In this document: positions 32,666-45,573 of the stretch, in pieces
How the letters are laid out: every line of letters starts with the position of its first letter
Position numbering within the stretch: the stretch's first letter is position 1
Notes under the pieces: generated by a model
The model's database searches: none
What the model was told of the DNA's origin: nothing
The model's input: only the letters and a program-made list of their open reading frames with translations
Source of the DNA: Mya arenaria
Lineage: Eukaryota > Mollusca > Bivalvia > Myida > Myidae
Reading direction: 5' to 3'
Length of the DNA: 64,000 nt
NCBI RefSeq assembly: GCF_026914265.1
Contig: NC_069135.1
Span: 27,539,247-27,603,246 of the forward strand
Position numbers and translations under genes: made by a program

Positions 32666-33124
32666 TTAAAGCTGCACTCACAGATATACCATTTTTACAA
32701 TTTAGAAAGAGCAACTTTTTGCGTAAATATCTGCAAACCAATGATAAGATTGCTGACAAAAAATCAGAAAGTAGATTTTCATATTTCCGTTCGAAAATTA
32801 ATGTTTTATGGCTTAAACCGTTACTAACGGGGTGAGAGTGGTCTAGTGGTATAGGTGTCCACCGCTCACCCAAGAGGTTGTGGGTTCGATCCCCACTAGG
32901 GGTACTTTCTCATGGCCTCTCAAAAAGGACACAGTACTGGTTTCTGCCCAGGAAACGGACTCGAGAGTGATCTTATAAGCTATCAGCTTTCGTCTCAATC
33001 GAGCTAAAAAAATAAAGTAGTATAAACCAACTGGTTTCCATGGATTTTTGCAAAAACTGGCTCGTTCCAAGACAAAAAATAGAAAAGTTGTCAAAACCTT
33101 CAATATCTGAGAGTGCAGCTTTAA
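32666..33124. mobile_element. Palindromic TTAA MITE, copy interrupted by a SINE
   Basis: TTAAAGCTGCACTCACAGAT on the left, inverse GAGAGTGCAGCTTTAA on the right. The centre has been replaced by a tRNA-derived SINE (about 32830-33025); flanking MITE arms match the 6698-7059 copy. Confidence 0.85.
32830..33025 (+). mobile_element. tRNA-derived SINE with intact A and B boxes
   Basis: TGGTCTAGTGG (A box) near 32842 and GGTTCGATCCC (perfect B box) near 32883, then a body with TTTCTCATGGCCTCTCAAAA and TTTCTGCCCAGGAAACGG and an A-rich tail after ATCGAGCTAAAA. The acceptor stem does not pair, so it is a SINE, not a tRNA gene. Relatives: 36190-36395 (minus) and 48190-48355. Confidence 0.8.
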
Positions 33125-34207
33125 AAGTAAAGTTTTGATCAAGGGGAAGTCAACTACAATTGATTTTAGAAGTAGTTCTTAAAGTTGATATTTTCACTCC
33201 TAAATTAGCAGTGAAATCAGTTATTTCACTGATAAAACTCCATATTTCATCGGAAAGCACGGAATAAACATATGTTTTCTCACAATATTTTATATAAACG
33301 CAGTTTACGCCCAAAACGGGCTCACGATCTTAAGCCTAACATATTATTGAAACGGGACCCTGATATATGGGATTGCGGAAACCTTCCACCAATAATATTT
33401 TGACGCATTCTCTTATTATTTATGCATAATGCCATAGATCAGTCGTTCGGATAATTTAAAAGGTAGTCCGCCGGTCTAATTCGTCACTACAAATTAAAAA
33501 ATATATATGGCAACATGTTTGTACAGTTGTTGTTGTTCAAGTATATTCAATTTTGCCGCTTCCTTTGTTTTGTTTTTAGAATGTAAACGCTGAATAAAAA
33601 AAAACGCCGCCCTAATAGTCCACTCCGGTTTTCGCTTTTGTCTCCCTTTAGGATTTGAATAATTAATCTGTTCAAGCAGATCAATGAATTGTTATTATAT
33701 AGTTAAGACATAATTATACAGTCGCCAAATTTGATTTGAAGACCAAAATTGAATTCACGTGCTAATGTTCTACGGGCCCCAAAATGATAATCGATAATCG
33801 GCCCGGGCCGCAAAACTGATAATCGCTGAGTCATGCAAATAATTGCAGAATCCTTGCACAAATGTGTTACTATATATAGTAACATGTGTATTAATAGTAG
33901 ACGCTAAGTTACACGTTATCGCTAAGTTATAATACGTCTTAGATGGTGACGTCGATCCAAGTAAAGAGCGACTCATAAATGTTTGCTATATTAGATTGCA
34001 CATACTGAACGTCAACGCTATGTATAATCCTCTGATCTAGATATATTTTAATATTACAATATTTAACCTATTTATTATAACTTTTTGTTATATTTTGTAT
34101 ATATACTCGTGTGTACTATATTGTTTGTTACTATGCATTCACGTTGACATTGATAATTATAAATATATGTGTTGTTGACGATGTACATTGTACAAGTCGA
34201 AATAAAA

Positions 34208-34238
<31 letters not shown>

Positions 34239-34396
34239 AATGCGACAACTGAAACGACACAGAAGCCATCACATGTTTGAGGATGTAAACGTTTAGTACA
34301 TAACATGACAGACACGTCGGTACCGAGCAACTGTCAGAAAAAAAAACGTGTTTAACGTTGTAGCTTTAGCAAGTATCAACCGGGTAATGCTCGTTG
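33125..34396. other. Intergenic, no gene
   Basis: AT-rich sequence with an 18-bp perfect palindrome GTTACTATATATAGTAAC near 33867-33884 and a TCTG tetranucleotide repeat at 34207-34239. Nothing else recognised. Confidence 0.5.
34207..34239 (+). repeat. (TGTC)n microsatellite
   Basis: About eight TGTC units. Confidence 0.95.
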
Positions 34397-34397
34397 G

Positions 34398-34724
34398 CAT
34401 TCGGACCTCCTCGGCCATTTTCCTTCGAAAACATCACCGGATGTGGACGTATTACAAGGTCAGAAATCTTTACATTTTAACTACGCTGCAAGTAAATTGC
34501 GTAGTAATTTCAATTTAGCAGTTAAACAAAATGACTTTACTCTTGGGAATCTTAATTATGTATGCTATAACCCACTTCACTGGCAATCATTTTAAACTAA
34601 GATATACAAAATACACGTTTAAACACTACAATTAATTAAAAAAAAAATACGAACTGCTTTTACCGATGTACCGGCGTAAATACGAGGTTGTTTTCGATGA
34701 AAAATGGCCGAGGAGTTCCGAATG
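34398..34724. mobile_element. Palindromic MITE family Y, copy 1, 9-bp TSD
   Basis: Ends CATTCGGACCTCCTCGGCCA and the inverse TGGCCGAGGAGTTCCGAATG; exact 9-bp duplication GCTCGTTGG (34389-34397 and 34725-34733). The two halves are partly complementary over the whole 327 bp. Copy 2 is at 50463-50798. Confidence 0.88.
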
Positions 34725-34749
34725 GCTCGTTGGTGCTATGGTTGCTTCA

Positions 34750-35200
34750 ATGTCGATGACGCATGAGTTAATGCCAACGACTTAATGTAAGTGTTAAATG
34801 AACAAATGTAACGAACTTCGGCACTGAAAAACAGTGCATCATGAGTGTCGGCCATACAGTTAGTATAACATTATTGGCATCAGCTTTTAAGTCATAGACG
34901 TCGTTGCTAAGATGATGGCGCTTCAGTTATATCAGTACAAATTAACTACTGCGTAATGGACGTCGGTGATACATTACGTGCACGCCATCACGGTCATATA
35001 CGTCAGCGCTTAGTTACTGACCTGTCTTAAATGTCAAAACTAAGAAACTGAGACATCAATGGAGTCGATACTGACGCAGGCGTTGACTCCTGATAAACGC
35101 TGTTGCTAAGAGAATATAGGACTGATATAAAAGACGTCGATGATGAAGTTACCAGTGCGTCATAATTTCAGTAGCTACCTCCACCTCACATCATTGGCAA
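34750..35200 (+). repeat. Very degenerate ~61-bp repeat
   Basis: The motif GACGTCG(A/T)TG(A/C)TAAGTTAC recurs loosely at 34898, 34959, 35010 and 35133 (about 61-bp multiples), with looser hits at 33900-34020. Suggests an old array into which MITE Y inserted. Confidence 0.4.
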
Positions 35201-35449
35201 TATTAAACTGGCCCGTCATTGATTTCGACGCTAATTAACTGACCCGCTCTGACAAATTAAAGGCACTGCGAAATGTAGACAGGTATACAAAACACAGGTT
35301 TACAAGATATACACAACATAAAAAATAAATGTAATTCTATTTAGGTCCTAACATGAAACTGGCAAAGAAGTTTATATAAATACATTCAGAGTGTAAGCCA
35401 ACACAAAAATAATCTCTGAATAATTCTCACAGCCAATTTTAACAAAAAG

Positions 35450-35470
35450 AAACACACACGCACGTACACA

Positions 35471-35502
<32 letters not shown>

Positions 35503-35510
35503 CACACACC
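35450..35510 (+). repeat. (CACG)n/(CA)n microsatellite
   Basis: ACGCACGCACGC grading into ACACACAC. Confidence 0.95.
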
Positions 35511-35660
35511 ATCATAATCTTTCCGAGGATCAAAAACTATTATACAATGAATAAAACAATTCTTAAGCACGTAATTAAACCCTCATATACGTCGGATTTT
35601 TGAACAAAATGATAACTATGGCAAAGCATTTCAAAATAGTGCATAGTGTAGCTTCTTTTT

Positions 35661-36030
35661 CTTAAGTGGTTAATGACATCAATGACAATCTTGACTGGTG
35701 AATGACATCAATGACAATCTTGACTGGTGAATGACATCAATGACATCAATGACAATCTTGACTGGTGAATGACATCAATTACAATCTTGACTGGTGAATG
35801 ACATCAATGACAATCTTGACTGCTTAATGACATCACTGGTGAATGACATAAATTACAATCTTGACTGGTGAATGACATCAATGACAATCTTGACTGGTGA
35901 ATGACATCAATGACACTCTTAAGTGGTGAATGACATCAATGACAGTCTTGAGTGGTGAATGACATCAATGACAGTCTTAAGAGGCGAATGACATCAATGT
36001 CAATCTTACATGGTAAATGATATCAACTCA
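35661..36030 (+). repeat. 29-bp minisatellite, about 12 units
   Basis: AATGACATCAATGACAATCT plus TGACTGGTG repeats at 29-bp steps (35672, 35701, 35730), becoming degenerate to the right. Confidence 0.92.
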
Positions 36031-36189
36031 AAATCTTTTTATTTCACCAGAGTTTACAGTTAAGCAAATACTGTGGATTTATGGTGACTTACGTCTTAAG
36101 TTGTGAATGATAACAATGGTGAATGATCACTAGTATTATATGTATGTAAAATTGAAGTCTATCTTTTGGCGCTATATCACTACCAACTT

Positions 36190-36395
36190 CTTGGGGTTCC
36201 ATCGAAATAGGTTTTTAGACAAATGTTGTTTATACCGATTTATTTTAGCTCGATTGTAAAAAAAATGATTCGCTTTCGATACCGTCTCCTGTGCAGAAAC
36301 CAGTGCTGCTATCCTTTTTTTGGAGAGGCCACGAAGTGTCCGTTTTGAGAGGCCATGAGAAGGTGGAATTGATGGAGCTCGAATCCTATTACATA
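36190..36395 (-). mobile_element. SINE, minus-strand copy, decayed head
   Basis: Inverse contains TTCTCATGGCCTCTCAAAAC, GCACTGGTTTCTGCACAGGA and ATCGAGCTAAAATAAA, matching the 32830 SINE body and tail. The B box is reduced to GATTCGAGCTCC. One GGCCTCTC segment is duplicated. Confidence 0.7.
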
Positions 36396-37047
36396 AACGA
36401 AGGAAGCATCTAGTGTTCATTTTACTTCAACTATGTGAAGTTTTTTTTTTTTAAATTATTCATTTTTGAAAGTTCATTCTCAAGGATCGTTATGCTTATG
36501 AATCCTAGCTTAGATCCACCATCTTGAAATCTGGTGCGCGGTTTAAATTGGCCAATAGAACTACCCCTCGTTTGGTATTCAGCAACTTAAGACAATCTTA
36601 TGGTCATACTTCGTTCACGTTTTAGGCTTGTTATTTATACCACGGAATGCCATTAGCTTCATCAATTTTATAGATCCGTTATGGACCAATTAGGAATAAC
36701 ACTCAAGGCGTTAATAAGCCCAAAACCTTCCATGCGAGAGACGGACACTCAATTCTAGACCTCTCTCACATAAGTATAAACTAACTTTAGATGTTGACCA
36801 CCGTCATTAAAAGCAAGTTCCATAAACACTTAATAAATGTGTGGTAAACTTATTGTATACATATTGTTAAGGAATTATGCATAAAAGAAACGAATATCAC
36901 TAAAGAAGGAAAATAGATTGAGTTGATGAATACATATTTAAAACAATGATGCAGAAAATACGGGGTCTCGATCAAATATGGTACAATGCCTATTGGCACA
37001 CAAACTTTTACACAAATTGCACAATTTCATTGATTATAAATCTAATT
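36396..37047. other. Intergenic / BCAP31 3' flank
   Basis: Downstream of the BCAP31 stop codon. AT-rich; no repeat or ORF recognised. Confidence 0.45.
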
Positions 37048-40000
37048 TTATGTCTTGCTGACGCCTGTTAATTCCTCAATTTTCACCTGAAACAAAAGAC
37101 GACACTCGTTATTATAACAGTCTTTTCACAAAATAAGTCATAAAAAGAACCAGCCAGAAAAATGATAATGATGAAATCAAGAATATAACAAATATTGCTA
37201 GAATTTCCTAATGGTCGGTGCCCTTCTTTCATGCCTTTAATTTTCCAATAATGTTTGTTTATAAATATCATCATTGAAATTGCATCAAAGTATACCCTGT
37301 TGTGCGTCGCTCGTCTTCCATTAGAAGTAAGGTACATTGTAGATTGTTCCAACACTGGTCGCATGACCAAAGTGCAAAACATTTCATTTTACCATTTCAA
37401 CTTTTTAATGATTGACATGTAATTTAAACATCCCATTCTCATGCAAATGTTCAGAAATTATAATATTTTTATTACTACCATCAAGTATCATCTTTATATT
37501 TACTTATATATTGTGTAAACGGTATGTCATATTAACAGTTTCAAACACTAAAACCAATGTATATTTTTAGACTATTCAGATTTGACAATCATTCTTCTAG
37601 AAACAGAACTACCATTTATTAGTACAAACCCGAGCCTTGGAATATTCATTTAACAGTCTGTTGTACTCCTTGTTCGTACTCTCTGACTGCTTCTTCAGCG
37701 CATCAAAGTCTGTCTGCTTCTCCTCAAGTTCTGAAAGAGGGACTTACATATTAAATGTTTAACAGTGTGAATTCATGTAGTGCTTTACAAAATTTGATAA
37801 TTTTTCTGCAAGATTTCACATTTTCAAAACTGTTCAGACAATCAAGGGGCATGCATTAATAACTAAATTAAAGCTAGGGTTATGGACTATGCTTCACATG
37901 TGCAAATCATCACTGGTAATATGTGTATGATAAGTTTCATGTAAACATATTGATTTTTTTTAAATTTAGTTAGGCCAAGAAGTTGTTGCAGGATAACACA
38001 GAAGACGAACTTACTCTATGCCAACTAATTCATTCAATTTTTCATGTTTGTAAAACAGACCCATTAAAATCATCAGCAATAAGAACACAAGTGAGGCCAC
38101 TAATTATCTCCCTTCACAGACCTTTTTTAATTTTCTCGAGCTCTTGTTCGGTTTCATCTAGCTGAGTGGCAAGATCTTCTTCCCCCTTAACAGCATCTAC
38201 ATCAGTGTCATCACTTCTCGCCTGGGGAGGGGAAAAATAATTATTTAAGTACTACACAGTTATATGTTTGTCTGTACAACAAGTACTAGCATAACAAGCT
38301 TGGAAAAGGCACCATGAAACACCCAGAATGACGTAAGCAGTTGAAATAGCGTTTATCAGGGGTTCGAACAACTGATAATTTGTCAATAAATAGCCAGGGT
38401 CCTGTTTGAGTATGACGGATTCATGTCCAAAGCAGGATTATTGGGCCTAGAATCGTTGTTATCTGAATTTAAAGTTCTTAATCCTTATTTCAGGATTAAT
38501 TCTGAACGTTGAAAGCCCTTGGTTAACGGTTAGTCTTAAAGAAGTAAGAATGATACACTACAATTTAAAACAGTCTTAAAAATGCCATTGCAAGCAATTA
38601 TATCTCCTATAAATAAAAGTATTTACTTATAAACACACATCTTCCAACAGACTCAGTTTATTTAAAACAGCCCTTGATATTTGACAAGTAAATGATGTGT
38701 TATTTTCCTTTTCATTTAAGATTTTGCTAAGGGAGGCCAATGAAACTTTAAACATACACTTACATGTAAAGTCCATGACAAATAAGTTATATTATAATAT
38801 GATTTGATCTTTGAAAAGCCCAGTAAAAGTTGTAATAGTTGGTTGTAAACATACGAAGTTCGAATGTTAACCTTCTCTTCCATTTGTTTTCTTGAAGCAC
38901 TTCTGGCATGTGTCTGGCTTGTCTCTGACTGAGCGGTCAACTGGGCTTGTAATGATACCAGCGTCACCAGGCGACGAATAATGCTGCAAGGACAGAACTG
39001 TAGTTAATTCTTAAAACATTGTATTATTTCAATATAGAAACATCTTAAACAGAATTTCACCAAATTTGTGTGATAGACTGATGTTCGCAACAGTTTGTGA
39101 CGTCGATTTAAAGCTGCACTCTCACAGATATACCGTTTTTACAACTTTTTTTTTTTTTTTTTTTTTTTTGTCTTGGAATGAGCAAAGTTTTGCGTAAATA
39201 TCTGCAAACCAATGATAAAAGATTGCTGACAAAAGATCAAATCGCAGATTTTCATATTTCCGTTCGAAAATTAATGTTTTATGGGAAAAATGCATAAAAC
39301 ATCATTTTTTTAACTTAAAAAACAAAAATCTGCGATCTCATTTTTTGTCAGCCGTCTTATATAACTGGTTTCCATGCATTTTCGCAAAAATTGGCTGGTT
39401 ACAAGACAAAAAAAAAAGATGTCAAAACCTTCAATCTGTGAGAGTGCAACTTTAAAACATTTAAACCCGTTTAGTGAATGAAAAGGCTACCACGATGAAA
39501 TCATTTCCGTATTGGAGCAGTAAACGCTTACGCAATAAGTAATTAGTCGACCGTTTAAATCGAAACTGTCGTATAATTCTGTATTTTGCATACTGATTGT
39601 TAATAACTTTTATTGTTTCTGAAGTTACATAGCAATGCAGAGGGTTATAGTTATACTGGTTCTTGAGTAACAGCTAGAACCCCGCCGACAGTACCATAGT
39701 TATGACAATAGGGTTATAAACAAAATGTTCAGTTTCCGACTATACTCTGGTGGCAGGAGATGAAATGGAACCATAGATTCTCTGACTTAATTAATGCAAA
39801 TGTAAAACATGATCTACATTGAGCGAACGCTTATAAACACGTATGTTTGTCCCCAAGGAGTTTTAATCATCATTAAAGTCAGAGCTATGGGCTTTGCTTA
39901 CCATGTCCCTATTGTCGTTGGCGCAATTTTACCAAGTTTCATTTAAATATCTTAAGCGGTACTGCATGACACAGCTGCCGAAAGTAATGACACAGCCGCA

Positions 40001-43000
40001 TTCATTTCCTAGTTATGTAACATTTGAAGTGTCCGGAACATTATACCGCATTAAAATAATATGTTTATGATTACTGATGTCTATTGATAACAGTAACCAT
40101 TATTTATATCTTTGAAGATGATTAATAACGTAAGTTCTTGATATCTATTAATGGCAAGTAAAACAGTTAATAAAGCGGGTATATGAGCATCATTCAATTG
40201 TAAAGGAGATCAGAATGCTCTTGGAAGCAACGTGTGTCTCTAACATCTCTCTCTCTCCCTCTGCAATTATACCTTTTATTGTTAAGAAGACACCAGCTAC
40301 TCATTTATTGCTGTTATTTGTAAAAGCTGTTACTAGAAAAAGCTTTAGTATTGATTTAGCATTTAGCGTTTAGGAATAAAACTATTTTAGTGTTAAATGC
40401 ACGGATGTTCTAATATGAATTTACGTTACTTTAAATAAGTAGTTTCATGACTCAGACTTGAATCAAACAGACACGCTATGAATTGTCGTTTGAAAGACTA
40501 CTCACAACCAAAAGAACAGGGCTAATCCAGCAATGTAGAGGTTTCTCTGCGCAATGAACAGTCTCATGTGAGCGAGATTTTCCTGATTTGGTTTGTTCTT
40601 TAGGTCCTCTACGGACATCGGACCCGCATACTTTCTCACCTCCCTAATAGCATCTGGAAATTGATAACAGATTGTCATATCTATACAACGCAGCATGGTT
40701 AAAATTTGCACAAGCCTGCAAGCCCTGCCTGTTAAAAAATCTGATTATTTTATAGCAGAGCTTGATACAATTTTCAAGCCCAGTACTATGGTATGAATTC
40801 GGACTTGTTTTTCTAAGTCTTTTAACGATGACTGTTAATGCAAGAATATGTATTCCGCCAGATCATTTATAAACGGCTTTCAATTTCCATTTATTGTATA
40901 AACTGATAGATATATGGTATCATTGTATTTTGTATTTTCGGTCTCACTATAAGAATGTATCTTGAGATGGAAATTAAGAGTTTCTTAGGAAAATAAAACA
41001 TTTAATTTGAGAATGTGGCTGAAATTCAGACTCCCCCAAAAGGCCATAAATGTACAGTTTTTACTAACTAAAACTGTAAAAAGTACATTGTTTCTCTGCA
41101 TTGTATGTCAAGAACACGAGAACGCTTAGTTATATGAATTTTAAAAACGTTTTAAATTGATATATCTTACCCATGACCATAACAAGTAGAATCGCTATGA
41201 AAACATTGAAGGAGATGTTGGACAACCTGGCACACTTCTGTACGAGACTCGAGCGGAAGATGCTCTGCCATCTGTAAAAGTACTTACACTACTATGATAC
41301 AACAGTCAAGAAATGATTATAATACAAGTTACGATAAGAAAAGACCTGGCTTTTTTGATTCGGTCTAACAATGGGCATATCTAATAACAAGTCAATGTTG
41401 TGCATATTGTCATTTTATGGTGGCATATTACTGCCGTAAGATAACCTGATGCGTTTGCGAATTGTTTCGTGTTAACCACTTAATTTTCGCGATAATTTTC
41501 TAGCTAACTAGTTGATATTCGCGTTACTTTTTTGGTAAGATAAATATCATAAGACTAAAATCAGGTTTTAAAGTGCCCAGCACTGCCACCTATCACCTTT
41601 TTTAGTTATACAACGCTTACAGGTTAACTAGTTCTGGTTTGCGAATTCCACTAACATATTAACTGTTTAACGTAATAAGATTCGTGTTACCATTTACTTA
41701 ATAAATAAATGGTATAATGTAAAGTATCAATTTATCTTGTGTATCAGCATGGTTCAAATCATAAACCAGGTGATATGTATGAAAACGTTGAAACTCCTTT
41801 GAGGACACTGAAATTGAACTCCTGGTCTATGTCTAGATATTCAAATTTTATCCTAATTATGCCCTTTCGTATATTGTGTTAAAATATGACTGATTTTCTG
41901 TGAGTTTCCATATACAGAGTTCGGCCAATTCATAACTCAATATATCTATAGCAGAGCACAGAGACAGGACTCTAAATATCTATGTATGCAAATATTCGAA
42001 TAATTCACTGTGTCAAACTTTTCAAAGGATTTTCATGTTTTATTCTGTTTTAGATAATCTTAAATCAGACAAGCTAAGTGAAACGAATGTCAAATTCACC
42101 ACCTTTCTAATGGCGAGAAAGTTATCATTGTCTAATAATACATATTCACAGTGTGTTGATGTTGTTGAATGGTTTTCCTTATACAGCACTCGAGATATGC
42201 GTTATTCTGATGATGTGAAGCGGTTTTGGCGGATAAGGCTTAGGTTTTTTTAAGGGGGAAATTTCTCAACCTAATGTCTGGATGAAAACATTCAGGGTCA
42301 AACCATATCTTGCTGAGAAAATAAAAGAGAGTTGTGCAGTATTTGAACATATAAAGTTAATCCATGAAGATGACACCGGCCAATTATAGACCTTTAAATT
42401 GTGTGTAGATTGTAAGACGAATAAAATGGGAAGACAAAGTAAAAAAGTAAAAATGTGAACAGTATTGGCAATAATATATGATGCTGATTAAAATAAGTCC
42501 AATGTCATCATTTACAACAATTAGTGATTAAAAGGAACTGTAACTAAAGAAAACAATGTAGATATCTATATTATCCAGAATATCTACACATCAACACTGA
42601 CATTGACACAATACGACCGACGCAAGACTGATCTTTTTGTATTAATATTCAGTTTAGCTCATATATAACCAATTGTGAACGCAACCTGGTTGTTTTTAAT
42701 ACTAAAAATCACGCAGAAAGAAATCGCAATAAGAGATACATGATGCTCGCTATAGTCATACAAATGATCACTTGTGCTCTTGCAATGTATGATGTGAGTA
42801 CGAAAGGTAACGTGTGTAATATATCATGTAATTTTATGACAAAAATGACTGGGTGAAAAAGCACATACATAATCTAATGCCAAACGGATAAAAAGGTAAT
42901 CGTAAATAATCTTTATTTCTTTGCAAGTTTTAAAATGAGGTAGCGAAAAATGTGAACTATTTTTAATATTTACAACGCAAAATAAATTGTTTGCACGTTT

Positions 43001-43559
43001 TTGTTTTACATTTTAACAATATCTAGTTTGGTGTTTGGGCGTATTTTATTACGTTTTTCTCCTGTATTGAAGTAAAAAGTAACTTTCGACGATTTAAGGG
43101 GGTGGGGGTGGGCGCTTAGTGCGTGTCCCCTCCCGTGGACCTGCCAGTGGAATACCATATTACCGTTATGTACAGATAAACTACACAACCTCTTTAGAAT
43201 GTCGTTCAAAACGTATATGTAACCTTTATTGAATACACCTTGCATTATCCGTATGCTTACGGTCTCCTTTGTACATTGTGAATGTTTATATTTTAACCAC
43301 AAACTGTTCACAACGTTGCAAATATTTAATTTGATTATTATCAGTTTTTGAAAGAATATAGTCAGTAGGCACACAAGCAGACTTACATAATTAAAACTTT
43401 TTATGATAAAAAATATTGTAATATCAACACATTTTTTTTAAAAGTATTATAGACCGAAGGTACATACCTTGCTGGTGATATAAAGGGTAGGAGAAGTAAA
43501 GTTATAACCCCTATCTCCCCATAAAGAAACACCGCTATTAAATACCACTGCAATGCCAT
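37048..43559 (-). CDS. BCAP31: B-cell receptor-associated protein 31-like ER membrane protein, complete
   Basis: Coding exons in transcript order: 43559-43468, 41271-41171, 40653-40506, 38983-38872, 38221-38122, 37730-37630, 37086-37048. Phases add to 231 codons (230 aa; human about 246). N-terminal MALQWYLIAVFLYGEIGV begins TM1 (about 7-30, ending LPFISPARWQ); TM2 about 45-64; DAIREVRKYAG; then AQRNLYIAGLALFFW as TM3 followed by RRLVTLVS; then a long coiled coil with a heptad-rich C-terminal part (DFDALKKQSE..NKEYNRLLNEYSKA), as in BAP31/Yet3 proteins that chaperone and sort membrane proteins at the ER. An in-frame upstream acceptor (about 43580) shows that a 5' non-coding exon lies further upstream. 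The C-terminus is ...VKIEELTGVSKT and lacks the KKxx retrieval signal of mammalian BAP31. The caspase-8 AAVD-G sites are also not seen. The last tiny exon is the least certain part. Confidence 0.92.
39108..39455. mobile_element. Palindromic TTAA MITE, full copy in BCAP31 intron
   Basis: TTAAAGCTGCACTCTCACAG left, inverse GTGAGAGTGCAACTTTAA right, TTAA on both sides. A run of about 25 T expands the left arm. Confidence 0.88.
39456..40505. other. BCAP31 intron, no feature
   Basis: Single-copy-looking AT-rich intron sequence. A CT-rich stretch lies near 40245-40262. Nothing else. Confidence 0.5.
41272..43467. other. BCAP31 first coding intron
   Basis: 2.2 kb, AT-rich, with a GT-rich patch at 43098-43112. 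Small ORFs on both strands match no family known to me. Confidence 0.5.
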
Positions 43560-43972
43560 TGTCTGTTTGTCTGCAAATAAAGTGAATAGTTCCAAACAAG
43601 GAAGCACTTTTAAACAAGGAAGCAATTGTATTTTAAGTGGTGAGTAACGCCACGCATTTATGTGTTGACGTAATACAAATCAATGGCTAATAAGAGCAGC
43701 GCTGAGCAATCACTTAACTCGCTTGTTATCACAACTAAACACTTATTAAAACAGAATATACGGCCTTGCTGTATTAAATGTGCACATCATTTCGGAAGCA
43801 TGTGCATTAATTTCCATTTGTATATCATTTGAACAGTTCTTGAGTTATGGTCAATATACAAGTTTTGACACAATGAAGCTGACATCAAGGTTATGACAAT
43901 ATATTATGTCTGTTCATAAAGCATGCTTGTGTTTTGGATACCAAATCTGGAGATATGAGTTTAGTCAAAGTA

Positions 43973-44110
43973 TTAAAACTTCACTCTCACAGATTTATGC
44001 GAAAATGCATGGAAACCAGTCATATAAGACTGCTGACAAAAATCGATCGCAGATTTTTTATATTTAAGTTAAAAAATTGATGTTCTATACATTTTTCTTC
44101 AAACTACATT
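43973..44110. mobile_element. Palindromic TTAA MITE, one-arm fragment
   Basis: TTAAAACTTCACTCTCACAG followed by AAACCAGTCATATAAGACTG and CAAAAATCGATCGCAGATTT; matches the right-hand arm of the family and stops near 44105. Confidence 0.75.
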
Positions 44111-45100
44111 CACATGCATGGTTCTTTGAGAGTGTGCAAGATAACCAGTTTGTATATCACATTTTCTAACAGAATAAGATATTTTTAAAGATATTAAGAA
44201 TGACCAATACAAGATATCCAAAACAAGGCTATTTAATGCCGAAATTTCTTGATGAAGTTTGACTAACTTGCTTGGTAACACATATAAAACATCTTGTTTA
44301 GATATGGACTTGGATAACCCGAGACGTGGAAACATTAACGTTTTTTCTATTATCTTTTTAACAGAGAATTGATTGTTTTAACCATAAGTGGTTTAAATCT
44401 GTAAACAATTCTAGTCGTTGTTCTCAAAAGAAAACTTTGAAATACTGTTAAACGTTGAAATATACCTATCAGTACCTTTACCAATTAAACAATAGGTAGC
44501 ACTTGCAAAATGTTTATGTTCGAATCCCAAATTCAGAAAAGAAACTGGAAGACATCTAAACATAACAAAATATCATCGTGTTTGATGTGTGTTTTGTTAT
44601 GATACTGAAATATATCTGTCGGTGAGTGTGAATATCATGCATTCTTTGTTTGATAAATTGCAAAAAGATAAACATACAGTTTTTGTTTAACGGGTACTCT
44701 GCTGGTAAAGATTGAAAGGGTTATTATATTCTTCCGAAAACATCCAATTATTATAATCTAAGTGAATTGTCTTTTGATATATACCCTTTACAAATAAAGG
44801 GAAACAACCATGTTTAGAATATAGATATATCTGCTTGAATTAATCTTTTTGACACAAGTCGTATATTATTTGTTTATTATGTATGTCACGTTTTTTGGCC
44901 TTGAATAACAAAATAACTTTCTTAATTTGACTAGACCATTGTTGATTTACTGCCCTTGTCTACTGAATAAGTGGTTTTGTAGATGTAAAGAATGTTTTAA
45001 TTTGTAGTTCTTGTTTCTAACCTGCAAAGTGACAGTCTCAGTTAGTCTACAGAAAGTGGCAATCCTTTAAGGTGATTTGTGTGGCTAGATAGATCAATTA
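44111..45100. other. Upstream of BCAP31, no gene seen
   Basis: AT-rich. The BCAP31 promoter and non-coding first exon probably lie here or further right. No signal fixes them. Confidence 0.3.
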
Positions 45101-45573
45101 AGGGCGTTTTTGTTGATACCAAACCAGTTTCAGTTTTGGTGTCAATGGTTTCAGCAGTTTCGAACTCGGTTTTGATAGTTTGTCTTGAAGTAACAAATGA
45201 ATGGTTTTGTGTACAGTTTAAACAACATGGCGGAGCTACTGCATGTATCCATTATTTCCAATTACAAATATAACCTTTATTATCATTTAGCTCATTTGCC
45301 CATTGTAAGGCATTGTTATCAAAAGGATTGAGTTTCAACAAACGTGGTTGATCACTTTCCGCCATGTTGGTTTCAAAATAAACTAGTTTTCGGATGGAAC
45401 GAACCGATAAAGCCGCCTCCGGTAGGGGTTTCAATAGTTTCGAAACCGGTTTCGGTTTTCGTTAAAAAAACGATAAAACTGGTTTTGGTTTTATTTGAAA
45501 CTGTAACAACAAATGCACAGTTCGTGAAACCGAAATAAAACCGAAACCAGTTTATAACCAACAAAAACGCCCT
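45101..45573. mobile_element. Foldback TIR element, 473 bp
   Basis: Left AGGGCGTTTTTGTTGATACC, right inverse AGGGCGTTTTTGTTGGTTAT. Further internal pairs (AACATGGCGG against CCGCCATGTT; AACCAGTTTCAGTTTTGG against CCGAAACCAG) make it a nested palindrome. No clear target duplication. Predicted ORFs inside are repeat-derived. Confidence 0.7.

Noticed and set aside
32833..32910. tRNA gene
   Set aside because: A and B boxes are good, but the acceptor arm does not pair and a SINE body follows; related copies occur at 36.3 and 48.2 kb.
33867..33884. 18-bp perfect palindrome GTTACTATATATAGTAAC
   Set aside because: AT-rich palindromes of this size are expected by chance in such DNA, and no repeat or gene context supports a role.
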